40,672 nt of DNA, taken from contig NZ_MOMB01000065.1 of assembly GCF_002752165.1 (NCBI RefSeq), positions 1 through 40,672 of the forward strand, given 5' to 3'. This stretch comes from Erwinia sp. OLFS4. Lineage in GTDB: Bacteria > Pseudomonadota > Gammaproteobacteria > Enterobacterales > Enterobacteriaceae. This document shows positions 32,957 to 40,484 of this stretch, piece after piece; position 1 is the stretch's first letter, and every line of letters starts with the position of its first letter. A program made the position numbers and the translations under genes. The notes under the pieces are model-generated. The model searched no databases. It was not told where the DNA came from and saw only the letters and a list, made by a program, of their open reading frames with translations.

Positions 32957-34072
32957 ATGAACAAATTATTTACCCCTTTATCGGCAGGGAAACTGCGGCT
33001 TCAGCATCGTGTCGTGATGGCGCCGGCAACACGTATGCGTAGCGAATCCGGCGGGGTGCCCGGTGATTTGATGGTGGAATATTACCGCCAGCGGGCCAGT
33101 CAGGGCGGCTTACTGATTGCTGAGGCCACGGCGATTTCACCCTATGCCAACGCCTATGCGGATGCTCCGGGTATCTTTAATGATGCACAACAGGCTGGAT
33201 GGCAGCGGGTGGTGGACAGCGTACATCAGCAGGGCGGACAGATTGTGCTGCAGCTCTGGCACCCCGGGCGGCAATCTTTACCTGAACTTTCACAGGGTCA
33301 TCAGCCGGTGGCGCCTTCCGCACTGCTGGCGCGGGAAACCTACGGTGTTGGCAAGCGTGATGACGGTGGCTACGCGGGTAAATTGTTTCCGCTGCCCCGT
33401 GCGCTGCTGGCGTCTGAGATTGACGAGATACTGGATGCGTTTCGCCTTTCGGCACAACGAGCGAAAGATGCCGGTTTTGACGGTGTTGAACTGCATGCCG
33501 CTAATGGGTATCTGCCTGAACAGTTTCTGCTGGATGGCAGTAATCAGCGTCAGGATCGCTGGGGAGGGAGTCTGGCCAACCGCGCCCGCTTTCTGTTTGA
33601 TGTGCTATCTGTGCTGACCGCCGTGTGGGGCAGTGGACGGGTGGCGGTGCGTATTTCACCAAGCGGTATTTATGGCGACATGCACGACAGCGATCCGGCG
33701 GCGAAATTCAGCTATGTTGCTGAAAAGCTTAATGACGTCGGACTGGCCTATCTGCATATTATAGAACCGCGCATTGTCGGACCGGAGGATCGCGACAGCA
33801 CCCGCTATGTCGATCCGGTAGCCAGCCGCCAGCTGCGGGCGTTTTATCACGGCATTATTATTGCCGCAGGGGGCTTTACACCCGACGCGGCTGAAAAGAT
33901 GTTGCTTGCCGGAGAGGCCGATTTGATTGCCTTTGGTCGATTATTTACCTCCAATCCCGACCTGCCTGCGCGTATCCGGTATGGCTATCCACTCACGCCG
34001 TATCAGCGTGAAACCTTTTTTGGCGGCGATGCCGCAGGTTACAGTGATTTTCCAGCCTATCATCAGGCATAA
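32957..34072 (+). CDS. Old Yellow Enzyme-type alkene reductase (NADH:flavin oxidoreductase)
   Basis: The start is ATG 32957 (GAGAG upstream); the in-frame ATG at 32942 has no ribosome binding site. The 371-aa TIM barrel has the OYE landmarks. MAPATRMRSE is near the N-terminus, followed by QLWHPGRQS. VELHAANGYLPEQFL holds the His/Asn pair that binds the substrate carbonyl. DRWGGSLANRARF, and the phosphate-binding end GGFTPDAAEKML...LIAFGRLFTSNPDLP, complete the fold. It reduces activated C=C bonds (enones, nitro compounds, nitrate esters) with FMN and NAD(P)H, like NemA. Neighbouring SDR and beta-diketone-hydrolase-like genes suggest a cyclic ketone pathway. Confidence 0.9.
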   Translation: MNKLFTPLSAGKLRLQHRVVMAPATRMRSESGGVPGDLMVEYYRQRASQGGLLIAEATAISPYANAYADAPGIFNDAQQAGWQRVVDSVHQQGGQIVLQLWHPGRQSLPELSQGHQPVAPSALLARETYGVGKRDDGGYAGKLFPLPRALLASEIDEILDAFRLSAQRAKDAGFDGVELHAANGYLPEQFLLDGSNQRQDRWGGSLANRARFLFDVLSVLTAVWGSGRVAVRISPSGIYGDMHDSDPAAKFSYVAEKLNDVGLAYLHIIEPRIVGPEDRDSTRYVDPVASRQLRAFYHGIIIAAGGFTPDAAEKMLLAGEADLIAFGRLFTSNPDLPARIRYGYPLTPYQRETFFGGDAAGYSDFPAYHQA

Positions 34073-34121
34073 AAGATCTGAGGGGGCGGCAGGTTACCTG
34101 GATACAACTGTTGGCTATTTT

Positions 34122-34145
34122 GCGCGATGTTTATCGCGCTTTTTT
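34122..34145 (+). terminator. Intrinsic terminator after the OYE gene
   Basis: GCGCGAT (34122-34128) pairs with ATCGCGC (34133-34139) over GTTT, and six T follow directly. It lies 50 nt after the stop codon and ends the plus-strand unit. Confidence 0.9.
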
Positions 34146-34216
34146 GTTTCATTTGCGGCTGAATCTTTCAGGTGACGTTCTGCGACACAGATAGCGTCGC
34201 CTGAAGTCGGTCGGGG

Positions 34217-34942
34217 TTAAAGCAATGAAACGCCGACCGATGCGCCACCATCAACATACAGCGTCTGGCCGGTGATAAAACTGGCCTGATCGGACAAAAA
34301 AAACTGCGCCGCGGCGGCGATTTCATCTGGTGTGGCAAAGCGTTTCATTGGAATAGCGGCAAGATAGCGCTGCTCGCTGTCACTTCCCGGCGGATTGCCG
34401 GCGCGAAACAACGCGGTTTCCGTCGGCCCGGGTGCGACGGCGTTAACAGTAATCCCCTGAGTGGCCAGCTCCAGCGCCCAGCTGCGGGTAAAACTGACCA
34501 GCGCGGATTTGGCGGCGGCATAGGCGGTACGTTGCGGCACGCCGAGTACGGTAACACTGGCGATATTAATAATCCGTCCCCAGCCGCGCGCTTGCATTGC
34601 AGGCAGTGCGGCCTGAGTAGCCAGCAACGCCGGATGCAAGTTAACCGCCAGCACCTCATCAAGCGTGTCAGGCGTCACTTCAGGTAACCATTGCGGGCGT
34701 ACCAGGCCGACATTATTGATCACTCCGTCGATTCTGAATTCAGCGTTCAGTCTGTGCATTGTCTGCCGGACGGCAGCACCGTCACTCACATCAAGCGTGA
34801 CAAAGTGTCCCGGAAACCGCTGCGGCGGTCGGTGGCGCGCAACACCAATAACGTGATTACCGTCTGCCGCCAGACGCTGAGACAGAGCATAACCAATGCC
34901 TTTGCTGGCGCCAGTAATAATAAAGGTTCGTTGCTGATTCAT
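34217..34942 (-). CDS. Short-chain dehydrogenase/reductase
   Basis: A 241-aa classical SDR with TGASKGIG (10-17), NNVG in place of NNAG, a Ser in NIASVTVLG, and YAAAK as the catalytic Tyr-x3-Lys. The C-terminal DEIAAAAQFFLSDQASFITGQTLYVDGG is the standard FabG-like end. It reduces ketones or oxidises alcohols with NAD(P). It is downstream of the crotonase gene on the same strand, but a strong terminator lies between, so it probably has its own promoter or receives partial read-through. A role beside the beta-diketone hydrolase-like enzyme is inferred from position. Confidence 0.88.
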   Translation of the reverse strand: MNQQRTFIITGASKGIGYALSQRLAADGNHVIGVARHRPPQRFPGHFVTLDVSDGAAVRQTMHRLNAEFRIDGVINNVGLVRPQWLPEVTPDTLDEVLAVNLHPALLATQAALPAMQARGWGRIINIASVTVLGVPQRTAYAAAKSALVSFTRSWALELATQGITVNAVAPGPTETALFRAGNPPGSDSEQRYLAAIPMKRFATPDEIAAAAQFFLSDQASFITGQTLYVDGGASVGVSLL

Positions 34943-34964
34943 CCGGTTCTCCTTTCAGAATGCG

Positions 34965-34992
34965 AAAAACCGGCACGCTTATCCGTGCCGGT
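34965..34992 (-). terminator. Intrinsic terminator after the crotonase gene (minus strand)
   Basis: On the minus strand ACCGGCACG pairs with CGTGCCGGT over a 6-nt loop, followed by TTTTT. It is 23 bp after the crotonase stop and ahead of the SDR gene. Confidence 0.85.
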
Positions 34993-35014
34993 GCGAGGGG
35001 GTACTGGCGGAAAG

Positions 35015-35785
35015 TCAGACGGCGGGCGTTGACTGCTGCGCCACATCGGCGGCGCTGATGCCTTCCAGTGCCAGTCCATAACCAATGCCTTCATCAATGA
35101 TGCGGCGCAGTTTCTGCGTCAGGGCAATGCGGGTATAACGCCGGGTTAGCGTTGGCAGTGCCGCCAGCGATTCTGCCAGCGCATAAGCACGGGGCAGCAA
35201 GGCTTCACGGGGCAGTATTTCGTTGATAACCCCCCATTCTCTGGCGGTTTCAGCATCCAGCTGCTGGCGGGTTAGCAGAAAGTAACGACCGCGAATACTA
35301 CCGATAACTTCAGGCCATAACAGATTGACACCATCACCGGGGACAATACCGAATTCAAAATGAGGCTTATCCTGAAAAACGGTATCTGGCGTTGCCAGGA
35401 CAATATCAGACAGCAATATATATTCAGAATGCAGGCGTACCGGGCCGTTTAATGCTGCGATTACCGGCACTTCAATATCCAGCAGGTTCATCAATACTTT
35501 TTTCCCTTCGCGGTAAATTTTGTCGTAACCGCGCGGGGTAAAGAAATCAAATCCCTCCGGACTGATATGTTCCATAAAGGCATTGCCGCTGCCGGTCAGG
35601 ATCACCACGTGATTATCCGGGTCGGCGGCAATCTGATGAAACAGTTCAACAAATTCCTCATGGCTGTGGCCGTTAAACAGCAGCGGACCCTCGTTGGTAT
35701 GGAATCTGACTTCCAGTATGCCGCTGGCGCTACGGGTCAGACGGGCATGGTTAAAGCGATCACGGTAATGTTCGAAGCGGGACAT
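35015..35785 (-). CDS. Crotonase-fold beta-diketone hydrolase, 6-oxocamphor hydrolase-like
   Basis: A 256-aa crotonase-superfamily protein, easily mislabelled enoyl-CoA hydratase. As I recall them, the active-site residues of Rhodococcus 6-oxocamphor hydrolase are His45, His122, His145, Asp154 and Glu244. Here His42 (in HSHEEF), His119 (VRLHSEY), His142 (DKPHFEFG), Asp151 (VPGDG) and Glu241 (LALEGI) sit at a constant offset of -3. RGRYFLLTRQQLDA also fits that family. Such enzymes cleave C-C bonds of cyclic beta-diketones by a retro-Claisen reaction without CoA. The classical crotonase Glu/Glu pair is not evident. It is followed by a terminator and preceded (21 bp) by a GST gene on the same strand. 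Confidence 0.8.
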   Translation of the reverse strand: MSRFEHYRDRFNHARLTRSASGILEVRFHTNEGPLLFNGHSHEEFVELFHQIAADPDNHVVILTGSGNAFMEHISPEGFDFFTPRGYDKIYREGKKVLMNLLDIEVPVIAALNGPVRLHSEYILLSDIVLATPDTVFQDKPHFEFGIVPGDGVNLLWPEVIGSIRGRYFLLTRQQLDAETAREWGVINEILPREALLPRAYALAESLAALPTLTRRYTRIALTQKLRRIIDEGIGYGLALEGISAADVAQQSTPAV

Positions 35786-35806
35786 ATCAGTTCTCCTGTT
35801 AGCGGA

Positions 35807-36430
35807 TCAGGCGATGAATAACGCATTGATTTTTTCTGTGGCACGTATTACGGCGGGCCGTGCTGACAGCAGGTCAAACCAACGACGAAGATGAGGAAAT
35901 GTTGCCAGACTGACGCCGGCGAATTCGCGCCGCCATAACCAGCCATAATGGGCAATATCGGCAATGGAGTATTCTTCACCTGCCAGCCAGGGCGAGTCAG
36001 AAAGCTGGCGGTCCAGTAAGCCAGTTACCCGCATGGCCTCACGGCTGAAGCGTTGTTGCGCCAGGGGTTGCGGTTCGCTGGCCAGCCGGGTAAAAAAACC
36101 GGCCTGGCCGAAGGCCGGGCTGACGGCTGAAGCGTGGAAAAACAGTTGCTCAAACACGCGAGCCTGGGCTTGCGGTCCGGACGGCAATAATGCCTGATGT
36201 TTGCCGGCCAGATAGAGCAGTATGGCGGCTGATTCACTTAATACCATTCCCGTCTGGCTATCCTGTAATACCGGCACTTTACCGTTTGGGTTTAGCGCCA
36301 GAAAATCATCCCGGGTCTGCTCACCCTGACGCAGATTCACTGTGTGTAGCTGCCAGGGTTGTGCGATTTCTTCCAGCATAATGGCCGGCTTGATACTGTT
36401 TGGCGTGGCGTAAGCGTAAAGTTGATACAT
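35807..36430 (-). CDS. Glutathione S-transferase family protein
   Basis: A 207-aa protein with an N-terminal thioredoxin-like domain: LYAYATPNSIKPAIMLEE, NPNGKVPVLQD with the cis-Pro at VP, and the glutathione-binding LSESAAIL. An all-helical C-terminal domain follows, with LAGEEYSIADIAHYGWLWR, the N-capping box of GSTs. It resembles the YfcG/YghU/nu-class group. It may conjugate or reduce electrophiles, for instance quinones, enones or peroxides. It leads the minus-strand unit with the crotonase and faces the LysR gene across a 134-bp divergent promoter region, so LysR control is likely. Confidence 0.9.
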   Translation of the reverse strand: MYQLYAYATPNSIKPAIMLEEIAQPWQLHTVNLRQGEQTRDDFLALNPNGKVPVLQDSQTGMVLSESAAILLYLAGKHQALLPSGPQAQARVFEQLFFHASAVSPAFGQAGFFTRLASEPQPLAQQRFSREAMRVTGLLDRQLSDSPWLAGEEYSIADIAHYGWLWRREFAGVSLATFPHLRRWFDLLSARPAVIRATEKINALFIA

Positions 36431-36564
36431 GCTATGTTCCTTATGACTGGCCGGTTTTCAGCACAGCGATATCGCCTGCTGTTGGTGAACAGAAGTATCT
36501 GATAATGTGTGGTGGTAATGGCAGACGGCTAAAAGCCATAATTCCTATTCCCGGGGGGAATACC

Positions 36565-37449
36565 ATGGATCGTTTTCAGGCGATGCAGATGTATGTGCAG
36601 GTAGTGGATGCCGGATCGTTCTCCGCAGCCGCGCGTATTCTGAATATCGGGCAGCCGGCGGTGTCAAAAACCATTGCCCAGCTGGAAAAATATCTTGAGG
36701 TCCGGCTATTACTGCGTACAACCCATGGTCTGACACCGACGGAAGCCGGGCAGCGTTATTATGAGCGGGTTCGTATTACGCTGCAGCAGGCAGAAGAAGC
36801 GGAAATGGCGGCACGGGAGGCCGACAAAGGTCTCTCTGGTATTTTACGCGTGGCTGCCGCACCGACCTTTGCCCGGCTGCACGTGATTCCACATCTCGCT
36901 CAATTTATGGCGCGGCATCCGCAGCTGAAAATAGATATTAAGCTCGACGATCGTCCCATCGACCTGGTGGCGGAAGGCATTGATATTTGTCTGCGTATGG
37001 GCTCCCTGCAGGATTCTGGCTCGGTGGCGCGTAAACTGGCGACTTCACCACGTTCTGTTCTGGCGACGGCAGACTATCTTAGCTGTCATGGTTATCCGCG
37101 CCATCCTGGCGAACTCAGTCAGCATGATGCGCTGGTTTTCAGCCAGCAAAATGATAGCTGGCAGTTTAGCCGCGATAACCGGGTTGAGAGCGTTGTACTT
37201 AAAGGACGACTGCATCTTAGTGCCGCAGAAGGCGTGCGTGCCGCGGTGCTGGCGCATATGGGAATTACTGTGGCATCCGACTGGATGTTCTCGCAGGAAA
37301 TCGCGCAGGGCATGGTGCAGCGATTATTACCCGAATGGCAGTTACCGGCGATAGATTTGTGGGCGGTGTTTCCGGGAGGACGTATGGCAACGGCTAAAGC
37401 TCGTCAGTTTGCGGCTTTTGTTGAAACCCTCATGCAAGGGGAAGGTTGA
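36565..37449 (+). CDS. LysR-family transcriptional regulator
   Basis: ATG 36565 has GGGGGGAA just upstream and gives 294 aa; openings further left run into the divergent promoter. The N-terminal winged helix is canonical: MDRFQAMQMYVQVVDAGSFS, AAARILNIGQPAVSKTIAQLE, LLLRTTHGLTPTEAG. The rest is a substrate-binding effector domain typical of the AaeR/DsdC-like group. It is divergent from the GST-crotonase-SDR genes and probably regulates them in response to a small molecule. Confidence 0.92.
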   Translation: MDRFQAMQMYVQVVDAGSFSAAARILNIGQPAVSKTIAQLEKYLEVRLLLRTTHGLTPTEAGQRYYERVRITLQQAEEAEMAAREADKGLSGILRVAAAPTFARLHVIPHLAQFMARHPQLKIDIKLDDRPIDLVAEGIDICLRMGSLQDSGSVARKLATSPRSVLATADYLSCHGYPRHPGELSQHDALVFSQQNDSWQFSRDNRVESVVLKGRLHLSAAEGVRAAVLAHMGITVASDWMFSQEIAQGMVQRLLPEWQLPAIDLWAVFPGGRMATAKARQFAAFVETLMQGEG

Positions 37450-37555
37450 CGCAGAAATAAAATCACCGCTATCACCAGGCTGGCATAAGCAGCCTGCATG
37501 ACCGGGCGCGCAAAGTGCATGTGTATGTAGCTATCATTCATTGGTGCAAAACTGC

Positions 37556-37630
<75 letters not shown>

Positions 37631-37631
37631 A

Positions 37632-37707
37632 TGGTGAGTCGTACAGGATTCGAACCTGTGACCGATTGATTAAGAGTCAACTGCTCTACCAACTGAGCTA
37701 ACGACCC
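37632..37707 (-). tRNA. tRNA-Lys(CUU)
   Basis: A 76-nt tRNA with encoded CCA. D arm is TAGCTCAGTTGGTAGAG, T arm is ACAGGTTCGAATCCTGT, and the acceptor stem GGGTCGT pairs with ACGACTC (one G-U wobble). The anticodon loop reads CTCTTAA, so the anticodon is CUU and not the UUU present in all E. coli lysine tRNAs. It decodes AAG. Otherwise the body matches tRNA-Lys(UUU), suggesting descent by anticodon change. Confidence 0.93.
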
Positions 37708-37943
37708 ATGTTGCTAATTATATTACGTTGCATTATGCCTAATAGACTGATCCATATCAATATATTGCCCATTGATATCAGACAGCGCATTTTCTGATCC
37801 AAAAGGAAAAAGCTTCTGACAATGACAGGCACAACCTGCTGTCAGCGTTGACGGCGAACGGGCCTGACGCCGCAGCAAAGATCCCCTATACTTTGGCAGA
37901 ACACGCTGTTTTTATCTACCACCAACGGAATGGAATTTTATCC

Positions 37944-38387
37944 ATGAAAAAGCTGATTATTGCCACGTTACTGAGTGTCTTTCCTTTATTTTCATACGCT
38001 AACCCGCTTTACCTGGCCGATTTCGCCACCGCGCCAGCGACGCAAAAAGTTTACAGCGCCCTGATTGCAAAAGCACAATTACCGGCATGGGTGAAGCAGG
38101 GGGGAACCGGTTCCCCGGCGATCGAAGTGGAGGTTTCCGGCGTAAAATATCAGGTGATGTCCGGCTGCAAACCCCATAACTGTCCTTCCCAGCAGTTTGC
38201 GGTGATGTATGCGCCGCAATCCCATCAGATTTATGCGGTGTATGCCCAATACCACGAGAAAAATGCCACTCAGGAACTGCGCTGGCTGAATGTTGGTGAG
38301 GATCAGCCGGTTGATATTCGCACGGTTCTCTTTGCCCGCCTGAGCGGCAGCCTTGAGAATCATCCGGAGCAGTTTAACTTCCACTGA
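37944..38387 (+). CDS. ivy: Inhibitor of vertebrate lysozyme (Ivy)
   Basis: ATG 37944 gives a 147-aa precursor with a Sec signal peptide (MKKLIIATLLSVFPLFSYA). The mature part has the Ivy signature loop SGCKPHNCPSQ (E. coli: CKPHDC), whose His enters the lysozyme active site and whose Cys pair forms the disulphide. Flanking blocks (YLADFA, LPAWV, YQVM, QFAVMYAP, WLNVGEDQP) also fit. The protein protects periplasmic peptidoglycan against C-type lysozyme of animals. Upstream in-frame codons lack signal-peptide logic and are excluded. Confidence 0.93.
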   Translation: MKKLIIATLLSVFPLFSYANPLYLADFATAPATQKVYSALIAKAQLPAWVKQGGTGSPAIEVEVSGVKYQVMSGCKPHNCPSQQFAVMYAPQSHQIYAVYAQYHEKNATQELRWLNVGEDQPVDIRTVLFARLSGSLENHPEQFNFH

Positions 38388-38482
38388 GTTACCAGCGGAC
38401 GGCGCGCTGAAGGGTACAGACTTGTACTGCCGGCTGAACTGGAAGATGATAAGTGCTCGTGCGTATCTTCTGAGTTCGCTCA

Positions 38483-39217
38483 ATGTTAATCAGAACCGAT
38501 GAGGCCAGGACTATCAATACCGATAGTCGCCTGGCCTGTACTTTAGCTGCTGTTGCCGGTGCTCTTAATACTGCGGCATTTGAAATTGTTGGTTTTTTTT
38601 CTGCCAACATGACCGGTAATGTCTCTTCACTGTCCGATCATCTTGCCAAAGCAAATCTGCAGGCTGGCGTGTTTTTTCTGTCGCTGGTCGGGTTATTTAT
38701 TGCGGGTGCCACCTGCGCAACCCTGATCGTCAATGCCGGCAGACGCAGAGGCATTCGCACTATTTATGCGGTGAATATTTTTATCGAAGGGGTGGCACTC
38801 ATGGCGCTGGGCGCGGTTGAAAGCTGGCTGATGCCGGCAGCCTCCGGAGTGCTGCTGATTCTTAGTCTTAGCTTTCTGATGGGATTACAAAATGCGGTGG
38901 TCACGCGTATTTCAAACGCGCGTGTCCGTACCACTCATGTTTCAGGTACGGCTACCGATATCGGCATTGAGCTGGCGATGTTGTTTGATGTGTTACGCAG
39001 AAAAGCATCGCCGAAAGAGGCGCCACTCTATCTTGAGCGGCCGGGGCTGCACTTTTTTACCGTCACGGCCTTTCTCGTCGGTGGCATTGCCGGCATCGGT
39101 ATGTTTCATTTGCTGAGTTATAAATTTTTAATCCTGGTGGGATTAGGGCTGGTTTATCTGGCGGTACTGACGATAGTGAAAAATAAGCTTTCGCCACGGC
39201 CGCCGGTTTCGCCCTGA
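38483..39217 (+). CDS. YoaK/DUF1275 family membrane protein
   Basis: A 244-aa protein with about six transmembrane helices. It opens with ACTLAAVAGALNTAAFEIVGFFSANMTGNVSSL, where the GxxN ... FFSANMTGN motif is the DUF1275 signature. Another block is LLILSLSFLMGLQNAVVTRISNARVRTTHVSGTATDIG. The function of the family is not known; transport has been proposed. It follows ivy by 95 bp in the same direction. No strong ribosome binding site is visible at ATG 38483. Confidence 0.88.
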   Translation: MLIRTDEARTINTDSRLACTLAAVAGALNTAAFEIVGFFSANMTGNVSSLSDHLAKANLQAGVFFLSLVGLFIAGATCATLIVNAGRRRGIRTIYAVNIFIEGVALMALGAVESWLMPAASGVLLILSLSFLMGLQNAVVTRISNARVRTTHVSGTATDIGIELAMLFDVLRRKASPKEAPLYLERPGLHFFTVTAFLVGGIAGIGMFHLLSYKFLILVGLGLVYLAVLTIVKNKLSPRPPVSP

Positions 39218-39298
39218 CCTGTCAGCCTGGGTTATTTTAACCGGCCCTCCAGGTGGCTTTGACGCATAACCGCAAGGACAAAGCCTGCAATAACAGCA

Positions 39299-39529
39299 TC
39301 AGGCACCCGGCAGAATATAAAATCCGTCACTGAAAGGCACATTTTCCCGCTGTGGCAAGGTGCCGGGTGCAACATAGTCATCCCGGTACCAGACAACATC
39401 ATCGACATTGACCGTTGCGCTACACTCTGCGCAGTACAGGCTCGCTACCCGATCGTCCTGCGTTGAGTTAATTGACGCTTTGAAGCGGTCATGGCCGCAC
39501 TGCCTGCATTGGATTTTTATCACCGGCAT
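39299..39529 (-). CDS. Small zinc-ribbon protein (hypothetical)
   Basis: A 76-aa protein with two CxxC knuckles: IQCRQCGHDRF near the N-terminus and LYCAECSATV at about residues 32-41. The spacing fits a four-Cys zinc ribbon. The C-terminal part (VVWYRDDYVAPGTLPQRENVPF) has no known motif. Zinc-ribbon proteins of this size are found widely in enterobacteria without assigned role. It is a single gene on the minus strand, convergent with the DUF1275 gene. Confidence 0.65.
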   Translation of the reverse strand: MPVIKIQCRQCGHDRFKASINSTQDDRVASLYCAECSATVNVDDVVWYRDDYVAPGTLPQRENVPFSDGFYILPGA

Positions 39530-39968
39530 GATGGGGTTGCCCGAATGGGTTAATGGAAATAATTATAAGGTAATCTAAAATAGTGCTAATTATATGCTTC
39601 TGCAATAAATACTTTTAATATCTATATTTCATATGGTTATGGCATATTCAGTCTGAAGATTGCGTGAGGGTGCATGACGGCCCGTTATTTTTTTGCGCAA
39701 TATATGCCATTAAGCACCGGGTTGTACCGGAAGGTGAAGCATGCCTGACAGGATGAGTGGTTGTTGCGATACCCGGTACTGAGCGGGGGTGTGCAGCGTC
39801 AGTGCGATGCCAATGGCATCCTGGTGGCTCGCGTGGCAGCCATAGTGATCACCTGTCGCTAATAACAAGTAAAGCCACTGGTTAAGTTTCTTCCGGTGGC
39901 TTTTAAATTATAACCGGCTGGTTTTTAACTTATATCTGTCACTATATGATTTTTATCTTGATAATATA
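39530..39968. other. Gene-poor spacer at the edge of the right accessory segment
   Basis: Nothing that qualifies as a gene is seen; short frames such as MTARYFFAQYMPL are too small and unsupported. The region changes from GC-rich flank to AT-rich DNA near 39905. A terminator-like hairpin is annotated separately. Confidence 0.35.
39871..39904 (+). terminator. Terminator-like hairpin
   Basis: AAAGCCAC (39871-39878) pairs with GTGGCTTT (39896-39903) over a 17-nt loop, followed by T and AAATTA. The arms end in A and T runs, so it may also serve the minus-strand HTH gene that ends at 39969. Confidence 0.5.
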
Positions 39969-40241
39969 TTATATAGCAGAGGAGTTAAGATTAAATGAAA
40001 TGGCCTCGTTGAGGCATTTCTCAATAATTATATGAGGACTGACCTCAAGTAACAGGCATATTTGCAAAAAAATATCGACTTTTATTGGTGATACTCCTCT
40101 TTCGATTCGTGAAATATGTTGCTGACTGTAGCCAAGAAGGTGGCTGAATTCTCTTTCAGTAAACTTTTTTAATCGTGCTTTTCTGATTTCTCTACCGATT
40201 AATTTTCTTGATGCTGCTATGATGCGTTCTTCTTCCCACAA
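39969..40241 (-). CDS. XRE/MrpJ-like helix-turn-helix regulator
   Basis: The 90-aa product starts with TTG 40241, which is preceded at 7 nt by a strong AGGGAGG site. Residues about 14-70 form an XRE helix-turn-helix: LIGREIRKARLKKFTEREFSHLL, then GYSQQHISRIERG as the recognition helix, then IFLQICLLLEVSPHIII. The QQHISR.ERG core is typical of MrpJ and related regulators that sit in fimbrial loci and repress motility. It lies just downstream of a LuxR-type gene remnant on the same strand, which suggests a fimbrial or surface regulatory locus continuing beyond the window. Confidence 0.8.
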   Translation of the reverse strand: MWEEERIIAASRKLIGREIRKARLKKFTEREFSHLLGYSQQHISRIERGVSPIKVDIFLQICLLLEVSPHIIIEKCLNEAISFNLNSSAI

Positions 40242-40359
40242 AATAATGCCTCCCTGTAGTTGCTCTCCTGTCCATGATCCGTTTTGTTGCCATCAGTTTT
40301 CTCTGTTTGTACAAAGTATAAATGATAACAATCAAAAGTACTAATATCAGTATGATCAT
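40192..40359 (-). CDS. Possible small membrane protein of 55 aa
   Basis: The ATG overlaps the stop of the LuxR-type remnant (ATGA), a classical coupling signal. The N-terminus MIILILVLLIVIIYTLYKQRK is a strong single transmembrane helix followed by positive charge. The tail is Arg- and Lys-rich. It overlaps the HTH gene by 50 bp in another frame, which weakens the case. It is too short for many gene finders. Confidence 0.35.
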   Translation of the reverse strand: MIILILVLLIVIIYTLYKQRKLMATKRIMDRRATTGRHYFVGRRTHHSSIKKINR

Positions 40360-40484
40360 AATAACTTCCTGCCTGTCATCATGTTCATTGTTGATAACCA
40401 GTGAGCAATGTCAGAATCTCTGGTAAATCCCATATTGGTTTTTACCAGATTTTTGTAGGTATGGATGGTTTTGGCACAGACCCC
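40356..40484 (-). pseudogene. LuxR-family regulator, C-terminal fragment cut by IS1
   Basis: The last 42 codons read VCAKTIHTYKNLVKTNMGFTRD and then SDIAHWLS to a TGA. This is the second half of a LuxR/GerE helix-turn-helix (S/C-x-K-T-[IV]-x-x-[YH]-x-x-x-[LI]). The frame runs straight into the IS1 left end at 40485. The rest of the gene would lie on the other side of the element, outside the window. The gene is probably inactive, and the downstream HTH gene may have lost or gained promoter activity. Confidence 0.75.

Noticed and set aside
34167..34205. 11-bp stem (TTCAGGTGACG / CGTCGCCTGAA) downstream of the SDR gene
   Set aside because: It could be a terminator for the minus-strand SDR gene, but no T-run follows on either strand and one pair is a wobble, so it is not called.
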